Part shown: positions 43,231 to 53,684 of the stretch, piece after piece | Numbering within the stretch: the stretch's first letter is position 1 | Layout: every line of letters begins with the position of its first letter | From: Chitinophagales bacterium | Lineage (GTDB): Bacteria > Bacteroidota > Bacteroidia > Chitinophagales > JADIYW01 | Assembly: GCA_023957245.1 (NCBI GenBank) | Contig: JAMLHJ010000006.1 | Span: forward strand, 159,671 to 223,670 | Direction: 5' to 3' | DNA length: 64,000 bases | The notes under the pieces: model-generated | Told to the model about the DNA's origin: nothing | What the model saw: the letters and a program-made list of their open reading frames with translations, nothing else | Database searches by the model: none | Translations under genes and position numbers: made by a program

Positions 43231-45054
43231 TTATAATCCTTCTTCAAGTATCTTTTTCAATTGCAATGGAGTCAATGAATGATATGCACTATTCTTAGAT
43301 TTTTTCAGCCATACATTATCAACAATATGAAAACTATCCTTCTTTAATGAATTTTTGACTATTTTATATGTAGATGTATATTCAAAACCATTTACTAATC
43401 TCACAAAAACAGGAATAGCATAAGAAGGTAATTGTGTCTGTAAATATTCGTCAAAATCTTTCCAATCAAAATCGTCCCCTTCTTTGATTTTTATTGCTGC
43501 CATACCTGCTTTACCATCTGAATGAGGAATATCCACTCCAAAAACAGTACTACAATCAATCGAAGGATAAGCATTGAGCACTTCTTCTACTTCAGCAGTA
43601 GAGACATTCTCCCCTTTCCATCTAAATGTATCTCCTTCTCTATCTACAAACTGAGCATGCAAAAAGCCAATATTTCTCATAATATCGCCAGTATTGAACC
43701 ACATATCTCCTTTCTGAAAAACATTGTGAAAGATTTTTTTGTCATTATCTTCTTTGTTGATATAACCAGGGAAAGGATATTTCTCTGAAATCTCAAAAAT
43801 CATTAAACCGACATTGCCCCATTTTACTTTTTTCAAATATCCATTCTTATCCAAAATAGGTTCGCCCCTTTCTCTATCATACTCTACAATCTCATATTTT
43901 GTAGCACACCATCCGACAGTATTATCAAGATTCAACGTATTAGTAAACGTCATGTTGCCTTCTGAAGATGCGTAAAATTCATACACTTCCTCGATACCAA
44001 ATCGCTCTTTAAACTGTTTCCAAATATCTGGTCTCAATCCATTTCCTATAATCTTCTTAACCTGATGCCCTGCATCATAAGGGCTAGGTGCTGCATTGAA
44101 AAGATATCTACAAATATCCCCAATATAAATAAAAGCAGTAGCTTGATATTTTATTGCATCTTTCCAAAACTCATTCACAGAAAACTTCCTCCTTATTGCC
44201 ATGGCAGCACCACTAATAGCTGCACTTGACCATCCAATCAATAATGCATTGGAATGATAAAAAGGAATACTGATATATATCACATCTTCTTTCTCTAAAC
44301 CTAAATTGACTTTACCAAACCAATACATACAAGAAATCCATTTGCGTTGAATTTGAATAGAAGCTTTGGGCATACCAGTAGTCCCTGATGTGAAAATAAA
44401 AGCAAAAGGAGTTCCAGATATAATCTTTTGCACACCAGGAAAATTAGACTTTGGTAGCTTATTTAAAACTTTAGATACATTTATATAATCTTCTGAAAAT
44501 GAATATTTTTTATTATCATCTACTCCAAAACAAACATGAAGACCATTCACTGAAACCAATGAATCTTTCACTTCTTCAAATGTATCTTTCAATTCATTCC
44601 CTATAATATAAAAGCCATCATTTTTCTGATTGATACTATGCTTTAATACCTGAGATTTTTGGTTAGAATTGATTAAAGATGCTATTGCACCAATCTTGGA
44701 AAGCCCAGCAACAATAAATAACACTTCTGGTCTATTCTCCAAAAAAACTGCAACTACTTGTCCTTTTTTAACACCGAAATGATGAAACAAATGTGCATAC
44801 TGATTTGAAATTTCATTGAACTGCAAATGACTCCATACTTTATCTTCAAAATATATGGCAGGTCTATGTTTAAAACGAATAGCATTATCCTCCAAAACCT
44901 TTCCTATTGACTGTTCGTCAGTATCTTTCTGTGTTAATGCTGGAATACCACCAAAAATAAGATTAGGGATCTTCTGAGGCAATTTTCTAATTGCTGTTGA
45001 AACAAAATCAAATAAATTTAATCTATATTCTTTTTCTGAATTAAGATTCGACAT
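43231..45054 (-). CDS. Long-chain acyl-CoA synthetase, FadD6/FATP-like
   Basis: 607 residues, an AMP-forming ligase that activates fatty acids to acyl-CoA. P-loop FIFTSGTTGMPKAS, YEFYASSEGNM (A5-like motif), FNTGDIMRNIGFLHAQFVDREGDTFRWKGENVS (the FATP/FadD6-type version of the YTGD-GRxxxxxKxxGE block), and a C-terminal STYKIVKNSLKKD with the catalytic Lys. Together with the thiolase and FadJ genes near 60-63 kb the cell has a fatty-acid degradation pathway, although these genes are not adjacent. Confidence 0.93.
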   Translation of the reverse strand: MSNLNSEKEYRLNLFDFVSTAIRKLPQKIPNLIFGGIPALTQKDTDEQSIGKVLEDNAIRFKHRPAIYFEDKVWSHLQFNEISNQYAHLFHHFGVKKGQVVAVFLENRPEVLFIVAGLSKIGAIASLINSNQKSQVLKHSINQKNDGFYIIGNELKDTFEEVKDSLVSVNGLHVCFGVDDNKKYSFSEDYINVSKVLNKLPKSNFPGVQKIISGTPFAFIFTSGTTGMPKASIQIQRKWISCMYWFGKVNLGLEKEDVIYISIPFYHSNALLIGWSSAAISGAAMAIRRKFSVNEFWKDAIKYQATAFIYIGDICRYLFNAAPSPYDAGHQVKKIIGNGLRPDIWKQFKERFGIEEVYEFYASSEGNMTFTNTLNLDNTVGWCATKYEIVEYDRERGEPILDKNGYLKKVKWGNVGLMIFEISEKYPFPGYINKEDNDKKIFHNVFQKGDMWFNTGDIMRNIGFLHAQFVDREGDTFRWKGENVSTAEVEEVLNAYPSIDCSTVFGVDIPHSDGKAGMAAIKIKEGDDFDWKDFDEYLQTQLPSYAIPVFVRLVNGFEYTSTYKIVKNSLKKDSFHIVDNVWLKKSKNSAYHSLTPLQLKKILEEGL

Positions 45055-45153
45055 TCTAAACTATTATAATGCCCAATATACAAAGTAAAATTTCTTCTAA
45101 GGAATTAGACAGTAAAATCTATAATAAGTAAAGCTTAAAAAACTAAAATTATA

Positions 45154-46212
45154 CTATTGTACCTTGTAATAAATCTTTAAACCAGCAATCTCTAATGTCT
45201 TTTGTACACTATCAAATACATAAGGATAATTGACTACTGAATCTATTCTATTATAAACTAGGCTTGAATCTATTGAATCAATAGCACTAAAGCTTTTCCC
45301 TTGAATATGTTTGGATACGATTAATTGATTTTTTGAAGTAGGAAAAAATTTCAATTGAGGAAATGCAAATCCTATTATCCAATCAGCAAAAACATATCGA
45401 GTTCCATTAAATTCTGTAGGAAAATCTTTTGCAAGACTGATATGATTATCCTTATTCAAATAATATGGCCAACTAAAATAATAATCTTCAAAACCAAGAT
45501 GATATACACCCATAATAGCTTGATTAACAATATTTACCAAACCATCAGGTATTTCAGGGACATATTGATATTGTAAAGTAATTTCTAAATCTTGTCCGCT
45601 TTTAATATCTTCCGAAAAAGCAGCCAAACGATTAAAAACAGTGTATCTTGAAACTAAATCTCCATTCATTTCTTTTATCTTCAAATTAGTCCCCTCTCCA
45701 TTCCAAAAATAAGCACCATCTGAACCCTTAAATACACTTTTAAGTTCTTTTAAAACTCTTGATTTATCATACTCATAAGTGATTGTTCTATTTTTAGTAG
45801 AAATTTCTGAGTTAAATGGATTTACAACACTATATTCATTTGACATCCAGCTCAAAGAATTATTAATAGGAATGATCTTAAACGATTTCATCGTAATAGA
45901 ATTGCTTAGTGGATCTGAAAGCATAGCATTTTGAGAAAAAGTACCAAAATATTGATTCTTTTCTGAGGTAATATCAATTGATATTGCTTCTTGAGCATCT
46001 CCTTTTATTGAAATCGATTTTATAACATTGTCTTGATAAATATAATTGACATTATCAAGTGAAAAATTTCTAAAGGGAAATGTATTAGGGCTTTCAGTTT
46101 GCTCTACTTTCGTAATTTGAACAGAGATATTCTCTTGAAAATCCTTATCCTCATCTTTCTTACAAGAAAAAGATATAATACACAAAACAATAATTACTAG
46201 CTTTCTCATCAA
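45154..46212 (-). CDS. Lipoprotein of unknown function
   Basis: 352 residues. A short lipoprotein signal (IVLCIISFSC, Cys about 17) followed by a charged linker and a beta-rich domain without a family I recognise; it recalls the DUF4595-like beta repeats of Bacteroidota lipoproteins, with recurrent Tyr-x-Tyr strands (ITYEYDKSRVLKELKSV). Located at the cell surface or periplasm. No operon partner: gaps on both sides are about 100 bp. Confidence 0.75.
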   Translation of the reverse strand: MMRKLVIIVLCIISFSCKKDEDKDFQENISVQITKVEQTESPNTFPFRNFSLDNVNYIYQDNVIKSISIKGDAQEAISIDITSEKNQYFGTFSQNAMLSDPLSNSITMKSFKIIPINNSLSWMSNEYSVVNPFNSEISTKNRTITYEYDKSRVLKELKSVFKGSDGAYFWNGEGTNLKIKEMNGDLVSRYTVFNRLAAFSEDIKSGQDLEITLQYQYVPEIPDGLVNIVNQAIMGVYHLGFEDYYFSWPYYLNKDNHISLAKDFPTEFNGTRYVFADWIIGFAFPQLKFFPTSKNQLIVSKHIQGKSFSAIDSIDSSLVYNRIDSVVNYPYVFDSVQKTLEIAGLKIYYKVQ

Positions 46213-46319
46213 TTAAAAATCTATCTGTTATCTAATATCCATAAGTAAGTTAATATTTTATTATTTAAAACTCCATCTTCAACAATAAATATTTTTTTCT
46301 ATAATCAATTAATACTCTT

Positions 46320-46949
46320 TTAATTAGAACTCTTTTCTTTCACAAACGGAAATGCGTAATTTAATTGAACTATTATAATAAAAGCAATACTCAAATATGA
46401 ACTAATGAAGCAAAGTAAAAGACCCAAAAAATATAATGATTGAGCAACAATAATGCGTTTTCTTATTCCATAATTCATCAATGCCCTATTTCCCTCAGAT
46501 ACAAATCCATTATTATAGGCATAATTCCAATTAATAAAAAGCATTAATCCCATTAAGAAAATATTCATCCAATAAACAAAAATAGCCAACTTAAAATCAA
46601 TATAATCACCTAGAAATGCAGTAGAAAATGGCAACATAGTTACGCACAACAGAAACAATAAATTGATCCAATTCAAATTTCTATCGCTTTTCTCAATCAC
46701 CTTATACTGAGCTGAATGTCCCATCCAAAAAATCCCTGCTGTCATAAAAGCCAAAAAATAAACTAAAAACTTTGGATAGAGTGACACGAATACTTTTAAT
46801 AATTCAGTTTCAGTTTTAATTTCTTCCAATACAGGAATTCTAATTTCTAAAACTAATAATGTCAATGCTACAGCAAATATACCATCGCTAATACCAATAA
46901 TACGTTCTGTGCTTTGACCAGCAATTTGATTATAAGATTTTTTATTCAT
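46320..46949 (-). CDS. TMEM175 family potassium channel-like protein (DUF1211)
   Basis: 209 residues, six helices. The filter-helix motif of the family, RxxxFSDGxFAIAxTLLVL, appears as RIIGISDGIFAVALTLLVLEI, with Ile in place of Phe. Bacterial TMEM175 proteins form tetrameric K+-selective channels. A TAAATTTG element ends 4 nt before the ATG. Single gene. Confidence 0.88.
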   Translation of the reverse strand: MNKKSYNQIAGQSTERIIGISDGIFAVALTLLVLEIRIPVLEEIKTETELLKVFVSLYPKFLVYFLAFMTAGIFWMGHSAQYKVIEKSDRNLNWINLLFLLCVTMLPFSTAFLGDYIDFKLAIFVYWMNIFLMGLMLFINWNYAYNNGFVSEGNRALMNYGIRKRIIVAQSLYFLGLLLCFISSYLSIAFIIIVQLNYAFPFVKEKSSN

Positions 46950-46953
46950 TCTT

Positions 46954-46961
46954 CAAATTTA
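46954..46961 (-). promoter_or_regulatory. -7 element of the TMEM175 gene
   Basis: TAAATTTG on the minus strand, ending 4 nt before the ATG at 46949. No clear -33 TTG at the right spacing. Confidence 0.45.
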
Positions 46962-47101
46962 TAAATATTGATTTATTTTACCATAACAGAAGATGATATG
47001 TTTTCTCATCAATTCCATTGAGCAATAATGATAGAAACCATTTCTAATTAGTAACCAATAATGGAAGAAAATATAATTAATTTTGAGCCAAAATATCAAT
47101 C

Positions 47102-47683
47102 ATGCTTGGACTTAAACTTCCTACAGACCCTAGATGGGTGAATCTTGCAGAGAAAAGTATAGAAGAAATATTAACTGACCATGCTTATTGCGAACAAAAG
47201 GCTGCTTCTACATGTATCGCTTTAATACAGCTATATCCAGATAAAGAATATTTAGTTGAGAAATTAACACCAGTCGTTTCAGAAGAATGGGCACATTTCA
47301 AAATGGTGCTAGCAGAGTTGAAGAAAAGAAACCTTAATTTAGGTTTTCAGAGGAAAGATGAATATGTCAATCTACTATCAAAATTTGTAATAAAGGGAGG
47401 AAAAAGTGAAGACCGCTTTTTGGACAAAATGTTGATGTCAGCATTGATAGAAGCACGTTCTTGCGAAAGATTTAGATTGCTTTCAGAAGGAATATCAGAT
47501 ACTACATTAAAAGAATTTTATAGAAAATTGATGATTGCAGAAGCCCAACATTACACTATGTTTCTAGATATCGCTAATAAATACATCGACAAAGCTAAAG
47601 TCAAATCAAGATGGGAACAATGGTTGAATCATGAAGCTATTATCATTCAATCTCTAGACATTAGAGGAGATAGAGTGCATTAA
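47102..47683 (+). CDS. miaE: tRNA-(ms2io6A)-hydroxylase MiaE
   Basis: 193 residues. MiaE is a non-haem di-iron enzyme that hydroxylates the isopentenyl group of ms2i6A37 in tRNA. The four-helix di-iron ligand set is visible: E in DHAYCEQKA, E-x-x-H in EEWAHF, E in IEARSCERF, and E-x-x-H in AEAQHYTMF. It depends on MiaA and MiaB products made elsewhere. A TAATTTTG element lies 16 nt upstream. Ends at a bidirectional terminator shared with pntB. Confidence 0.93.
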   Translation: MLGLKLPTDPRWVNLAEKSIEEILTDHAYCEQKAASTCIALIQLYPDKEYLVEKLTPVVSEEWAHFKMVLAELKKRNLNLGFQRKDEYVNLLSKFVIKGGKSEDRFLDKMLMSALIEARSCERFRLLSEGISDTTLKEFYRKLMIAEAQHYTMFLDIANKYIDKAKVKSRWEQWLNHEAIIIQSLDIRGDRVH

Positions 47684-47764
47684 TCTATTTTCCCAAAAAA
47701 GCAGTTAATTAATACTTTAACTATTTCTGTATTTATATTTAATTATCAATCTATTATAATTAAA

Positions 47765-47794
47765 AAAGACCGCTATTAATAACGGTCTTTTATT
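47765..47794. terminator. Bidirectional terminator between miaE and pntB
   Basis: AAAGACCG and CGGTCTTT (47765-47772 and 47783-47790), with A and T tracts on both sides, between two convergent genes. Confidence 0.8.
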
Positions 47795-47816
47795 TTAATA
47801 AAATTATTTTTAGAGA

Positions 47817-49214
47817 TTATAGTTCTTTCAATTCATTCACCAATTTAGTGATAGATTGTTTAGCATCACCAAATAACATCAAACAGTTATCTGCACCAAA
47901 TAATTCATTCTCAATACCAGCATAACCAGGAGCCATACCTCTCTTAGACACGATAACAGTCTGTGCTTTTTCAACATTCAAAACAGGCATTCCGAAGATT
48001 GGACTATTAGGATTTGTTTTAGCAGCAGGGTTGACAACGTCATTTGCTCCTACTATAAACACTAAATCTGTATTAGAAAAATCATCATTGATTAATTCCA
48101 TTTCTATCAGCTTGTCATAAGGAATATTTGCTTCTGCCAATAATACGTTCATGTGACCTGGCATCCTTCCTGCCACTGGGTGAATAGCAAAACGAACATC
48201 AATATTTTTCTTTTCACACAATTCGTACAATTCACGGACAGCATGTTGAGCTTGAGCCACAGCCATACCATAACCAGGAACAATAATTAAAGATGAAACA
48301 GAATCGAATATTTGCGCAGCTTCCTCAACCCCAACTTCTTTAACAACGATATCACTTCCTCCTTCCTGAGTACCAGCAGAACCAGCAGTCTGACCAAATC
48401 CTCCAAGTAATACATTCATCAACGAGCGATTCATCGCTTTACACATAATCTGTGTCAAAACAATACCAGAAGCACCTACTAAAGCACCAGAAATAATCAA
48501 TACGTTATTACTCAATACAAATCCAGTAGCACAAGCAGCCATACCTGAATAAGAGTTAAGTAATGAAATTACTACTGGCATATCTGCACCACCAATTGGG
48601 ATTACAAGCAATATTCCTAATACTAGAGAAAGCACAGAGATTAATATGATATATAATGGATCTTGAGTATTGATAAGAACAAATACAGACAAAATGATGG
48701 ATACAATAATGAGTGCTAGATTCAATAGGTGCTGACCTTTAAATACTATCGCACGACCAGAAATACTGCCATTTAACTTTAAGAAAGCAATCATAGAACC
48801 AGTAAACGTCACACCTCCGATAAAAATACTTAGTATGACAGAGATAGGAACAATCAAATCTCCATAACCAGCCATAGCCCCTTCTTGTGTATGTAGCCAA
48901 TAATCTGACAAAGCAACAGCCAAAGAAGCTAAACCTCCAAAACCATTAAAAATAGCTACCATTTCTGGAATTTTCGTCATTTTCACTTTGTATGCAAAGT
49001 ATAGTCCGATAATAGAACCTATCAGAACACCGACAAAAATATCTATCAAGGTAATCGCTCTCACTTGAACAACAGTAGCTAATATAGCGATAAACATACC
49101 CGCCGCAGAAACAAAGTTACCTTTGCGAGCGGTCTGAGTTTTATTGAGCATTTTAATCCCTACAATAAACAAAATAGAGGAAATCAAATATGCAAGTTCA
49201 ATATACAATTTCAT
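47817..49214 (-). CDS. pntB: NAD(P) transhydrogenase subunit beta
   Basis: 465 residues, full length. N-terminal membrane domain (about nine helices) and C-terminal NADP(H)-binding domain III with VPGYGMAVAQAQHAVREL, HPVAGRMPGHMNVLLAEANIPYD and FVIGANDVVNPAAK. Together with PntAA and PntAB it couples hydride transfer between NADH and NADP+ to proton flow at the inner membrane. Last gene of the three-gene operon. Confidence 0.96.
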   Translation of the reverse strand: MKLYIELAYLISSILFIVGIKMLNKTQTARKGNFVSAAGMFIAILATVVQVRAITLIDIFVGVLIGSIIGLYFAYKVKMTKIPEMVAIFNGFGGLASLAVALSDYWLHTQEGAMAGYGDLIVPISVILSIFIGGVTFTGSMIAFLKLNGSISGRAIVFKGQHLLNLALIIVSIILSVFVLINTQDPLYIILISVLSLVLGILLVIPIGGADMPVVISLLNSYSGMAACATGFVLSNNVLIISGALVGASGIVLTQIMCKAMNRSLMNVLLGGFGQTAGSAGTQEGGSDIVVKEVGVEEAAQIFDSVSSLIIVPGYGMAVAQAQHAVRELYELCEKKNIDVRFAIHPVAGRMPGHMNVLLAEANIPYDKLIEMELINDDFSNTDLVFIVGANDVVNPAAKTNPNSPIFGMPVLNVEKAQTVIVSKRGMAPGYAGIENELFGADNCLMLFGDAKQSITKLVNELKEL

Positions 49215-49231
49215 TGGATGGATATATTAGA

Positions 49232-49519
49232 TTATTTTTTCTTAAACATTTTCAACATTCTATCACTCACAGCATAACCACCGACAACGTTCACGGTAGC
49301 TAATATTAGAGCAAAAATTCCCAACCATTTACTGATGGTCGTATAACCCAATTCATTACAAGCTAAAATAGCTCCTACGATTGTAATACCTGAAATCGCA
49401 TTAGATGCAGACATCAATGGTGTATGTAGTGTAGGAGGAACTTTTGAAATCAATTCGAAGCCTAAGAATGTACCTAATGCAAGTACAGTCAATAATGGAA
49501 TAAATACTTCTATTGTCAT
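49232..49519 (-). CDS. pntAB: NAD(P) transhydrogenase subunit alpha, membrane part
   Basis: 95 residues: three helices of the alpha-subunit membrane domain (FIPLLTVLALGTFLGFELISKVPPTLHTPLMSASNAISGITIVGAI). In many bacteria this is fused to PntAA; here it is a separate small protein, the split form common in Bacteroidota. The frame extends upstream to 49699, but that part is out-of-frame pntAA; the ATG at 49519, 10 bp after the pntAA stop, is the start. Confidence 0.93.
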   Translation of the reverse strand: MTIEVFIPLLTVLALGTFLGFELISKVPPTLHTPLMSASNAISGITIVGAILACNELGYTTISKWLGIFALILATVNVVGGYAVSDRMLKMFKKK

Positions 49520-49529
49520 TTTAATTGTT

Positions 49530-50657
49530 TTAATTGTTTTTTTGCAAAATCTGGTTAGTAAATGCATGCACAGTCTGACCTTCATAAGTGATAAGACAAC
49601 CTTTGGTAATCTCATCTTCCAAATTGAAGTTATATCCATCTTTATTAGCAAGATGCAATAAAAGCGTACTAATATTAGTAGCATACAATTGACTTGCATT
49701 GATAGGCAATAAAGAAGGTAAATTAGCTTCTCCGATAATAGTTACACCATTGCTAACAATAGTTTGATTGGCTTGTGATAATTCACAATTACCACCCCAC
49801 TCTACTGCCATATCAACGATAACAGAACCATTTTTCATCGTACTGACCATTTCTTTAGTCACCAAGACTGGAGATTTTTTACCAACCACTAAAGCCGTAG
49901 TAATCACTAAATCAACATCTTTAATTTTATCTTCAATCAACTGTTTTTGTTTAGCTAAATATTCCTTAGAAACCTCTTTAGCATATCCACCTTCTATTTG
50001 AACACCCTCACCTTCAACAGTCAAGAAACGACCACCTAAAGATTCTACTTGCTCTTTTGTTTCAGGTCTTACATCTGTCACTTCAACAACAGCACCCAAA
50101 CGACGAGCAGTAGCAACAGCTTGTAATCCAGCTACCCCAGCACCAAATATTAACACTTTCGCAGGTGTAATCGTACCAGCAGCAGTCATCATCAAAGGAA
50201 AAATCTTTCCTAATGCATTGCTACCCATAATGACAGATTTATATCCAGCTAAGTTAGCTTGAGAACTCAAGGCATCCATTTTTTGAGCACGAGAAATCCT
50301 AGGAATTGCATCCATACCAAATGCTGAAATCTTCTTAGCATTAAAAGCATCCAATACTGCTGGTTGAGTATATCCATAAAGAAGTGAAAGAGAACAAGAT
50401 TTTTCTTTCATTAACGTTACTTCCTCAACTGTTGGAGCATTGACTTTTAATACAATATCTGATGCACACGCTTGAGCCTTATCAACAATTTTTGCACCTA
50501 CTGCAATATAATCATCATCCTTATAGTAAGAAGACTCTCCTGCTTTGCTTTCAATAATCACCTCAAAGCCCTTCTTAATAAGGAGCTTGATGATGTCTGG
50601 AGTAAGAGCTACTCTTCTTTCGTGCTCTTTTGTTTCCTTTAATACGCTTATTACCAT
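49530..50657 (-). CDS. pntAA: NAD(P) transhydrogenase subunit alpha, NAD-binding part
   Basis: 375 residues of the alanine dehydrogenase/PNT fold. Start VISVLKETKEHERRVALTPD, NAD-binding loop VLIFGAGVAGLQAVATARRLGAVVEVTDVRPE, and the QVESLGGRFL region. First gene of pntAA-pntAB-pntB. The catalytic domain I faces the cytoplasm and binds NAD(H). Confidence 0.95.
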   Translation of the reverse strand: MVISVLKETKEHERRVALTPDIIKLLIKKGFEVIIESKAGESSYYKDDDYIAVGAKIVDKAQACASDIVLKVNAPTVEEVTLMKEKSCSLSLLYGYTQPAVLDAFNAKKISAFGMDAIPRISRAQKMDALSSQANLAGYKSVIMGSNALGKIFPLMMTAAGTITPAKVLIFGAGVAGLQAVATARRLGAVVEVTDVRPETKEQVESLGGRFLTVEGEGVQIEGGYAKEVSKEYLAKQKQLIEDKIKDVDLVITTALVVGKKSPVLVTKEMVSTMKNGSVIVDMAVEWGGNCELSQANQTIVSNGVTIIGEANLPSLLPINASQLYATNISTLLLHLANKDGYNFNLEDEITKGCLITYEGQTVHAFTNQILQKNN

Positions 50658-51098
50658 TTTATATCAAAAAATAGATTGAAGCGACAATTATAAAAAAAAA
50701 TAATTGAAAGTATATCATTTTTTAATTTCTCCTAAAAAATGTTAACGTTATGATAAGTTACGTTTCTTCCTTTTCAAATCTTTCTTTATAATTTTTACAC
50801 ACTTCTAATAAGTAAACAATACTTATATATAGATAAAAACAATAAATTATATTTTAAAAATTATCAGAAGCTAAATGAATTCAGATTAAAGGCTCAGAAA
50901 ATGGAAAATAAAAATTTCTAAAAAATCTCATTGTTTGAGTACTTTTGTGCGAAATACATAATTAAAATCAACTTTAAGATTATTTATTTTGGGTTTGGCT
51001 TCATTGAAGATAGATTTCTTCAATAAAAAACTAGTAATAATGTAATATTGAAGATTCTGATAATAATTATCCCCTAAAAATAAATATAAAAAGATAAA
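50658..51098. other. Intergenic region between divergent pntAA and trpB
   Basis: AT-rich, 441 bp. TACTTTTG at 50940-50947 is a good -7 element for trpB and would give a leader of about 150 nt. That leader has a hairpin (ATTGAAGA/TCTTCAAT, 51003-51024) not followed by a T tract. I found no leader ORF with Trp codons that has a start codon, and no terminator, so no trp attenuator can be claimed. Confidence 0.5.
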
Positions 51099-52283
51099 AT
51101 GGAGTATCAAGTTGACAAGAGAGGATTTTACGGACCTTATGGAGGTGCTTATATTCCTGAAATGTTGCACCAAAATATAGAATATCTTCAACAGAACTAT
51201 TTGGATATTATCAATAGTGAAGATTTTATTAATGAGATGAATGCTTTACTGAAAGATTATGTAGGAAGACCTACTCCCCTATATTTTGCCAAAAGACTAT
51301 CTCAAAAATACGGTTACAAAATATATCTTAAACGTGAAGACTTGTGTCACACTGGAGCTCATAAAGTCAATAATACCATCGGACAAATACTTCTAGCAAA
51401 AAGACTTGGTAAAACAAGAATTATAGCAGAAACTGGTGCAGGTCAGCATGGTGTTGCTACAGCTACTGTATGTGCATTGATGGACATGAAATGCATCGTT
51501 TACATGGGTGAAGTAGATATTGAACGTCAAGCACCTAATGTCAAGAGAATGCGTATGTTAGGAGCAGAAGTCAGACCTGCTACAAGTGGAAGTAAAACAT
51601 TGAAAGATGCTACAAATGAAGCAATGAGAGATTGGATAGGCAATCCCAATGACACCCATTATATTATAGGTTCAGTAGTCGGACCACATCCTTTTCCAGA
51701 TATGGTAGCTCGTTTCCAATCTATTATTAGTGAAGAGATTCGTTGGCAACTTAAAGAAAAAGAAGGAAAAGAATTACCAGACTATGTGATGGCATGTGTA
51801 GGCGGAGGAAGTAATGCCGCTGGAGCTTTCTATCATTTTTTGGATGAGCAAACTGTAAAACTCATAGCAGTTGAGGCTGCTGGTCATGGTATCCATTCAG
51901 GAATGTCTGCTGCAACAACTATATTAGGCAAACCAGGAGTATTGCATGGAAGTAAAACTTTATTCATGCAGACTACAGACGGTCAAGTTGTAGAACCTCA
52001 TTCCATCTCAGCAGGATTAGACTATCCAGGAATTGGGCCTATACACGCATGGTTATTTGAATCAGGTAGAGCGCAGTTTATGTCTGCAACAGATGACGAA
52101 GCTTTAGAAGCAGTAATGGAACTCAGTAGATTGGAAGGAATTATCCCTGCATTGGAATCTGCTCATGCTTTAGCTAAATTGAAAGAAATCAATGCTCCAG
52201 CTGATTCAATTGTCGTCGTCAACTTATCAGGTAGAGGCGATAAAGATTTAGACACATACATCAGAGAATTTAAAAACTTATAA
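51099..52283 (+). CDS. trpB: Tryptophan synthase beta chain
   Basis: 394 residues. Condenses indole with serine using PLP. K89 in [13 protein letters not shown] binds PLP, with the [10 protein letters not shown] loop and GGGSNAAG phosphate site. The TrpB1-type start ([15 protein letters not shown]) is intact. trpA follows after 27 bp. The other trp genes are not in the window, so the pathway is split into at least two loci. Confidence 0.97.
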   Translation: MEYQVDKRGFYGPYGGAYIPEMLHQNIEYLQQNYLDIINSEDFINEMNALLKDYVGRPTPLYFAKRLSQKYGYKIYLKREDLCHTGAHKVNNTIGQILLAKRLGKTRIIAETGAGQHGVATATVCALMDMKCIVYMGEVDIERQAPNVKRMRMLGAEVRPATSGSKTLKDATNEAMRDWIGNPNDTHYIIGSVVGPHPFPDMVARFQSIISEEIRWQLKEKEGKELPDYVMACVGGGSNAAGAFYHFLDEQTVKLIAVEAAGHGIHSGMSAATTILGKPGVLHGSKTLFMQTTDGQVVEPHSISAGLDYPGIGPIHAWLFESGRAQFMSATDDEALEAVMELSRLEGIIPALESAHALAKLKEINAPADSIVVVNLSGRGDKDLDTYIREFKNL

Positions 52284-52310
52284 AAAGCTCTTTTGCTTTA
52301 AAAATATATC

Positions 52311-53084
52311 ATGAACAGAATTCAAAAGTTGTTTCAAAAGAAAAAAGATAATATCCTAAGTATTTTTATTACTGCAGGATTTCCAAATATTGACAGTTTG
52401 CCTACTATTCTTGAAGCATTGGAAGAATCGGGTGTTGATATGGTAGAAATAGGAATACCTTTTTCAGATCCTACCGCAGATGGCCCTGCTATTCAATATA
52501 GTAATAACGTTGCCATTCATAACGGAATGACTTTACCTCATTTATTTGCTCAATTAAAAGATATTCGTAAAAAAATCAGTATTCCATTGGTATTGATGGG
52601 CTACCTCAACCCTCCTATGCAATATGGGTTTGATAAATTTATCGATGATGCAGTGGCTTGTGGTATCGATGGAATCATCTTGCCAGATTTGCCTTTGGAC
52701 GAATATGTTATTTCTTATCAAGAAAAATTCAATAAAAATGGATTGTCAAATATTTTTCTAATCACTCCTCAAACTTCAGATTTACGTATCCAAACTATTG
52801 ATAAAGAAAGTAATGGATTTATTTATGTAGTTTCCACAAATACCATTACTGGAGGAAAAGTAGATTTTGAAGACACTCAGAAAGAATATTTTTCCAGAGT
52901 AAAAAATCTTCAACTTAACAATCCTGCTTTGGTGGGTTTTGGCATTAGAGATAAGGCAACATTTGATATCGCTGCCAAATATTTGAACGGAGCTATCATT
53001 GGCACTGCATTTATTAAACATATAGAAGCTCATCCAACAAGAATTAAAGATGCTGTCAAAGAATTTATTGAAGCAATAAGATAA
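52311..53084 (+). CDS. trpA: Tryptophan synthase alpha chain
   Basis: 257 residues, TIM barrel, standard length. Cleaves indole-3-glycerol phosphate to indole, which passes to TrpB. Catalytic Glu in VDMVEIGIPFSDP and Asp in DPTADGPAIQ; the phosphate loop VGFGIRDKAT and GAIIGTAFIK are present. Co-transcribed with trpB. Followed at once by repeat cluster R4, so no clear terminator is seen. Confidence 0.97.
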   Translation: MNRIQKLFQKKKDNILSIFITAGFPNIDSLPTILEALEESGVDMVEIGIPFSDPTADGPAIQYSNNVAIHNGMTLPHLFAQLKDIRKKISIPLVLMGYLNPPMQYGFDKFIDDAVACGIDGIILPDLPLDEYVISYQEKFNKNGLSNIFLITPQTSDLRIQTIDKESNGFIYVVSTNTITGGKVDFEDTQKEYFSRVKNLQLNNPALVGFGIRDKATFDIAAKYLNGAIIGTAFIKHIEAHPTRIKDAVKEFIEAIR

Positions 53085-53089
53085 GATGT

Positions 53090-53560
53090 GGAGATTCGGA
53101 AATGTGAGAATGTGAAATGCTGGTGGTTGAGACGGTCATTGAGCTTGTCGAAATGCTGTCGAAACCATGGAGAAGAGTGAAAAATTTAAAGTTAAAAGTA
53201 CGAAGTACGAATAAAAAATGCATCGGTAGAGCTTGCCTCGTAGAGGCTACCGCTAGGTAATAATAAATAAACGACCAACTATTGCTCCGTAGGAGTTACC
53301 CTTTTATTGATTTCAAGAATATCTTGTCCAAAATTTAACCGCAAAGGACGCTAAGTATTCCACAGAGTTTCACAAAGTAGCCCAGAGTTTCACAAAGAAT
53401 TTGCTTTGAGTTTTTTGTGCCTTCTTAGTGTCTTTTGTGTAATAGTTTATTTTAAATTTCACCCACAAAGGGCGCTAAGTTTTACGCAAAGTTCACGGAA
53501 TTTCTATTCTTAGTATTTTTTGAGTCTTTTGAGTGTCTTTTGTGAAATATTTATTCAATT
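53090..53560 (-). repeat. Intergenic repeat cluster R4
   Basis: Gap of 600 bp without genes. Holds the same modules as R1-R3, but mostly inverted: AATGCTGGTGGTTGAGAC (53117-53134), the hairpin GCCTCGTAGAGGC (53235-53247), CAACTATTGCTCCGTAGG, TTTAACCGCAAAG, repeated AGAGTTTCACAAAG (53365-53400), TTAGTGTCTTTTGTGTAATAG and TTTTACGCAAAGTTCACGGA. 53561-53684 is plain AT-rich sequence. Confidence 0.78.
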
Positions 53561-53684
53561 CCAACTCCATCATGCTAATCTAATAGCTAACCTAACTGTA
53601 TTTCAAGACCTTCTGTTCAATATTTCTGCATTCCTTTTAGATTTTAAAAAGACACTCAGCAGGAGAAAATAATATTATAAAAAA

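Noticed and set aside
49520..49699. Upstream extension of pntAB
   Set aside because: It is the out-of-frame 3' end of pntAA; the ATG at 49519 begins the conserved membrane domain.
50970..51024. Possible Trp leader peptide (Trp-Val-Trp) and hairpin before trpB
   Set aside because: The frame with the two TGG codons opens after a TAA and has no start codon; the hairpin has no T tract and no competing antiterminator.
50928..51191. 87-codon minus-strand ORF overlapping trpB
   Set aside because: It overlaps the conserved start of trpB, and its sequence has no family signal.
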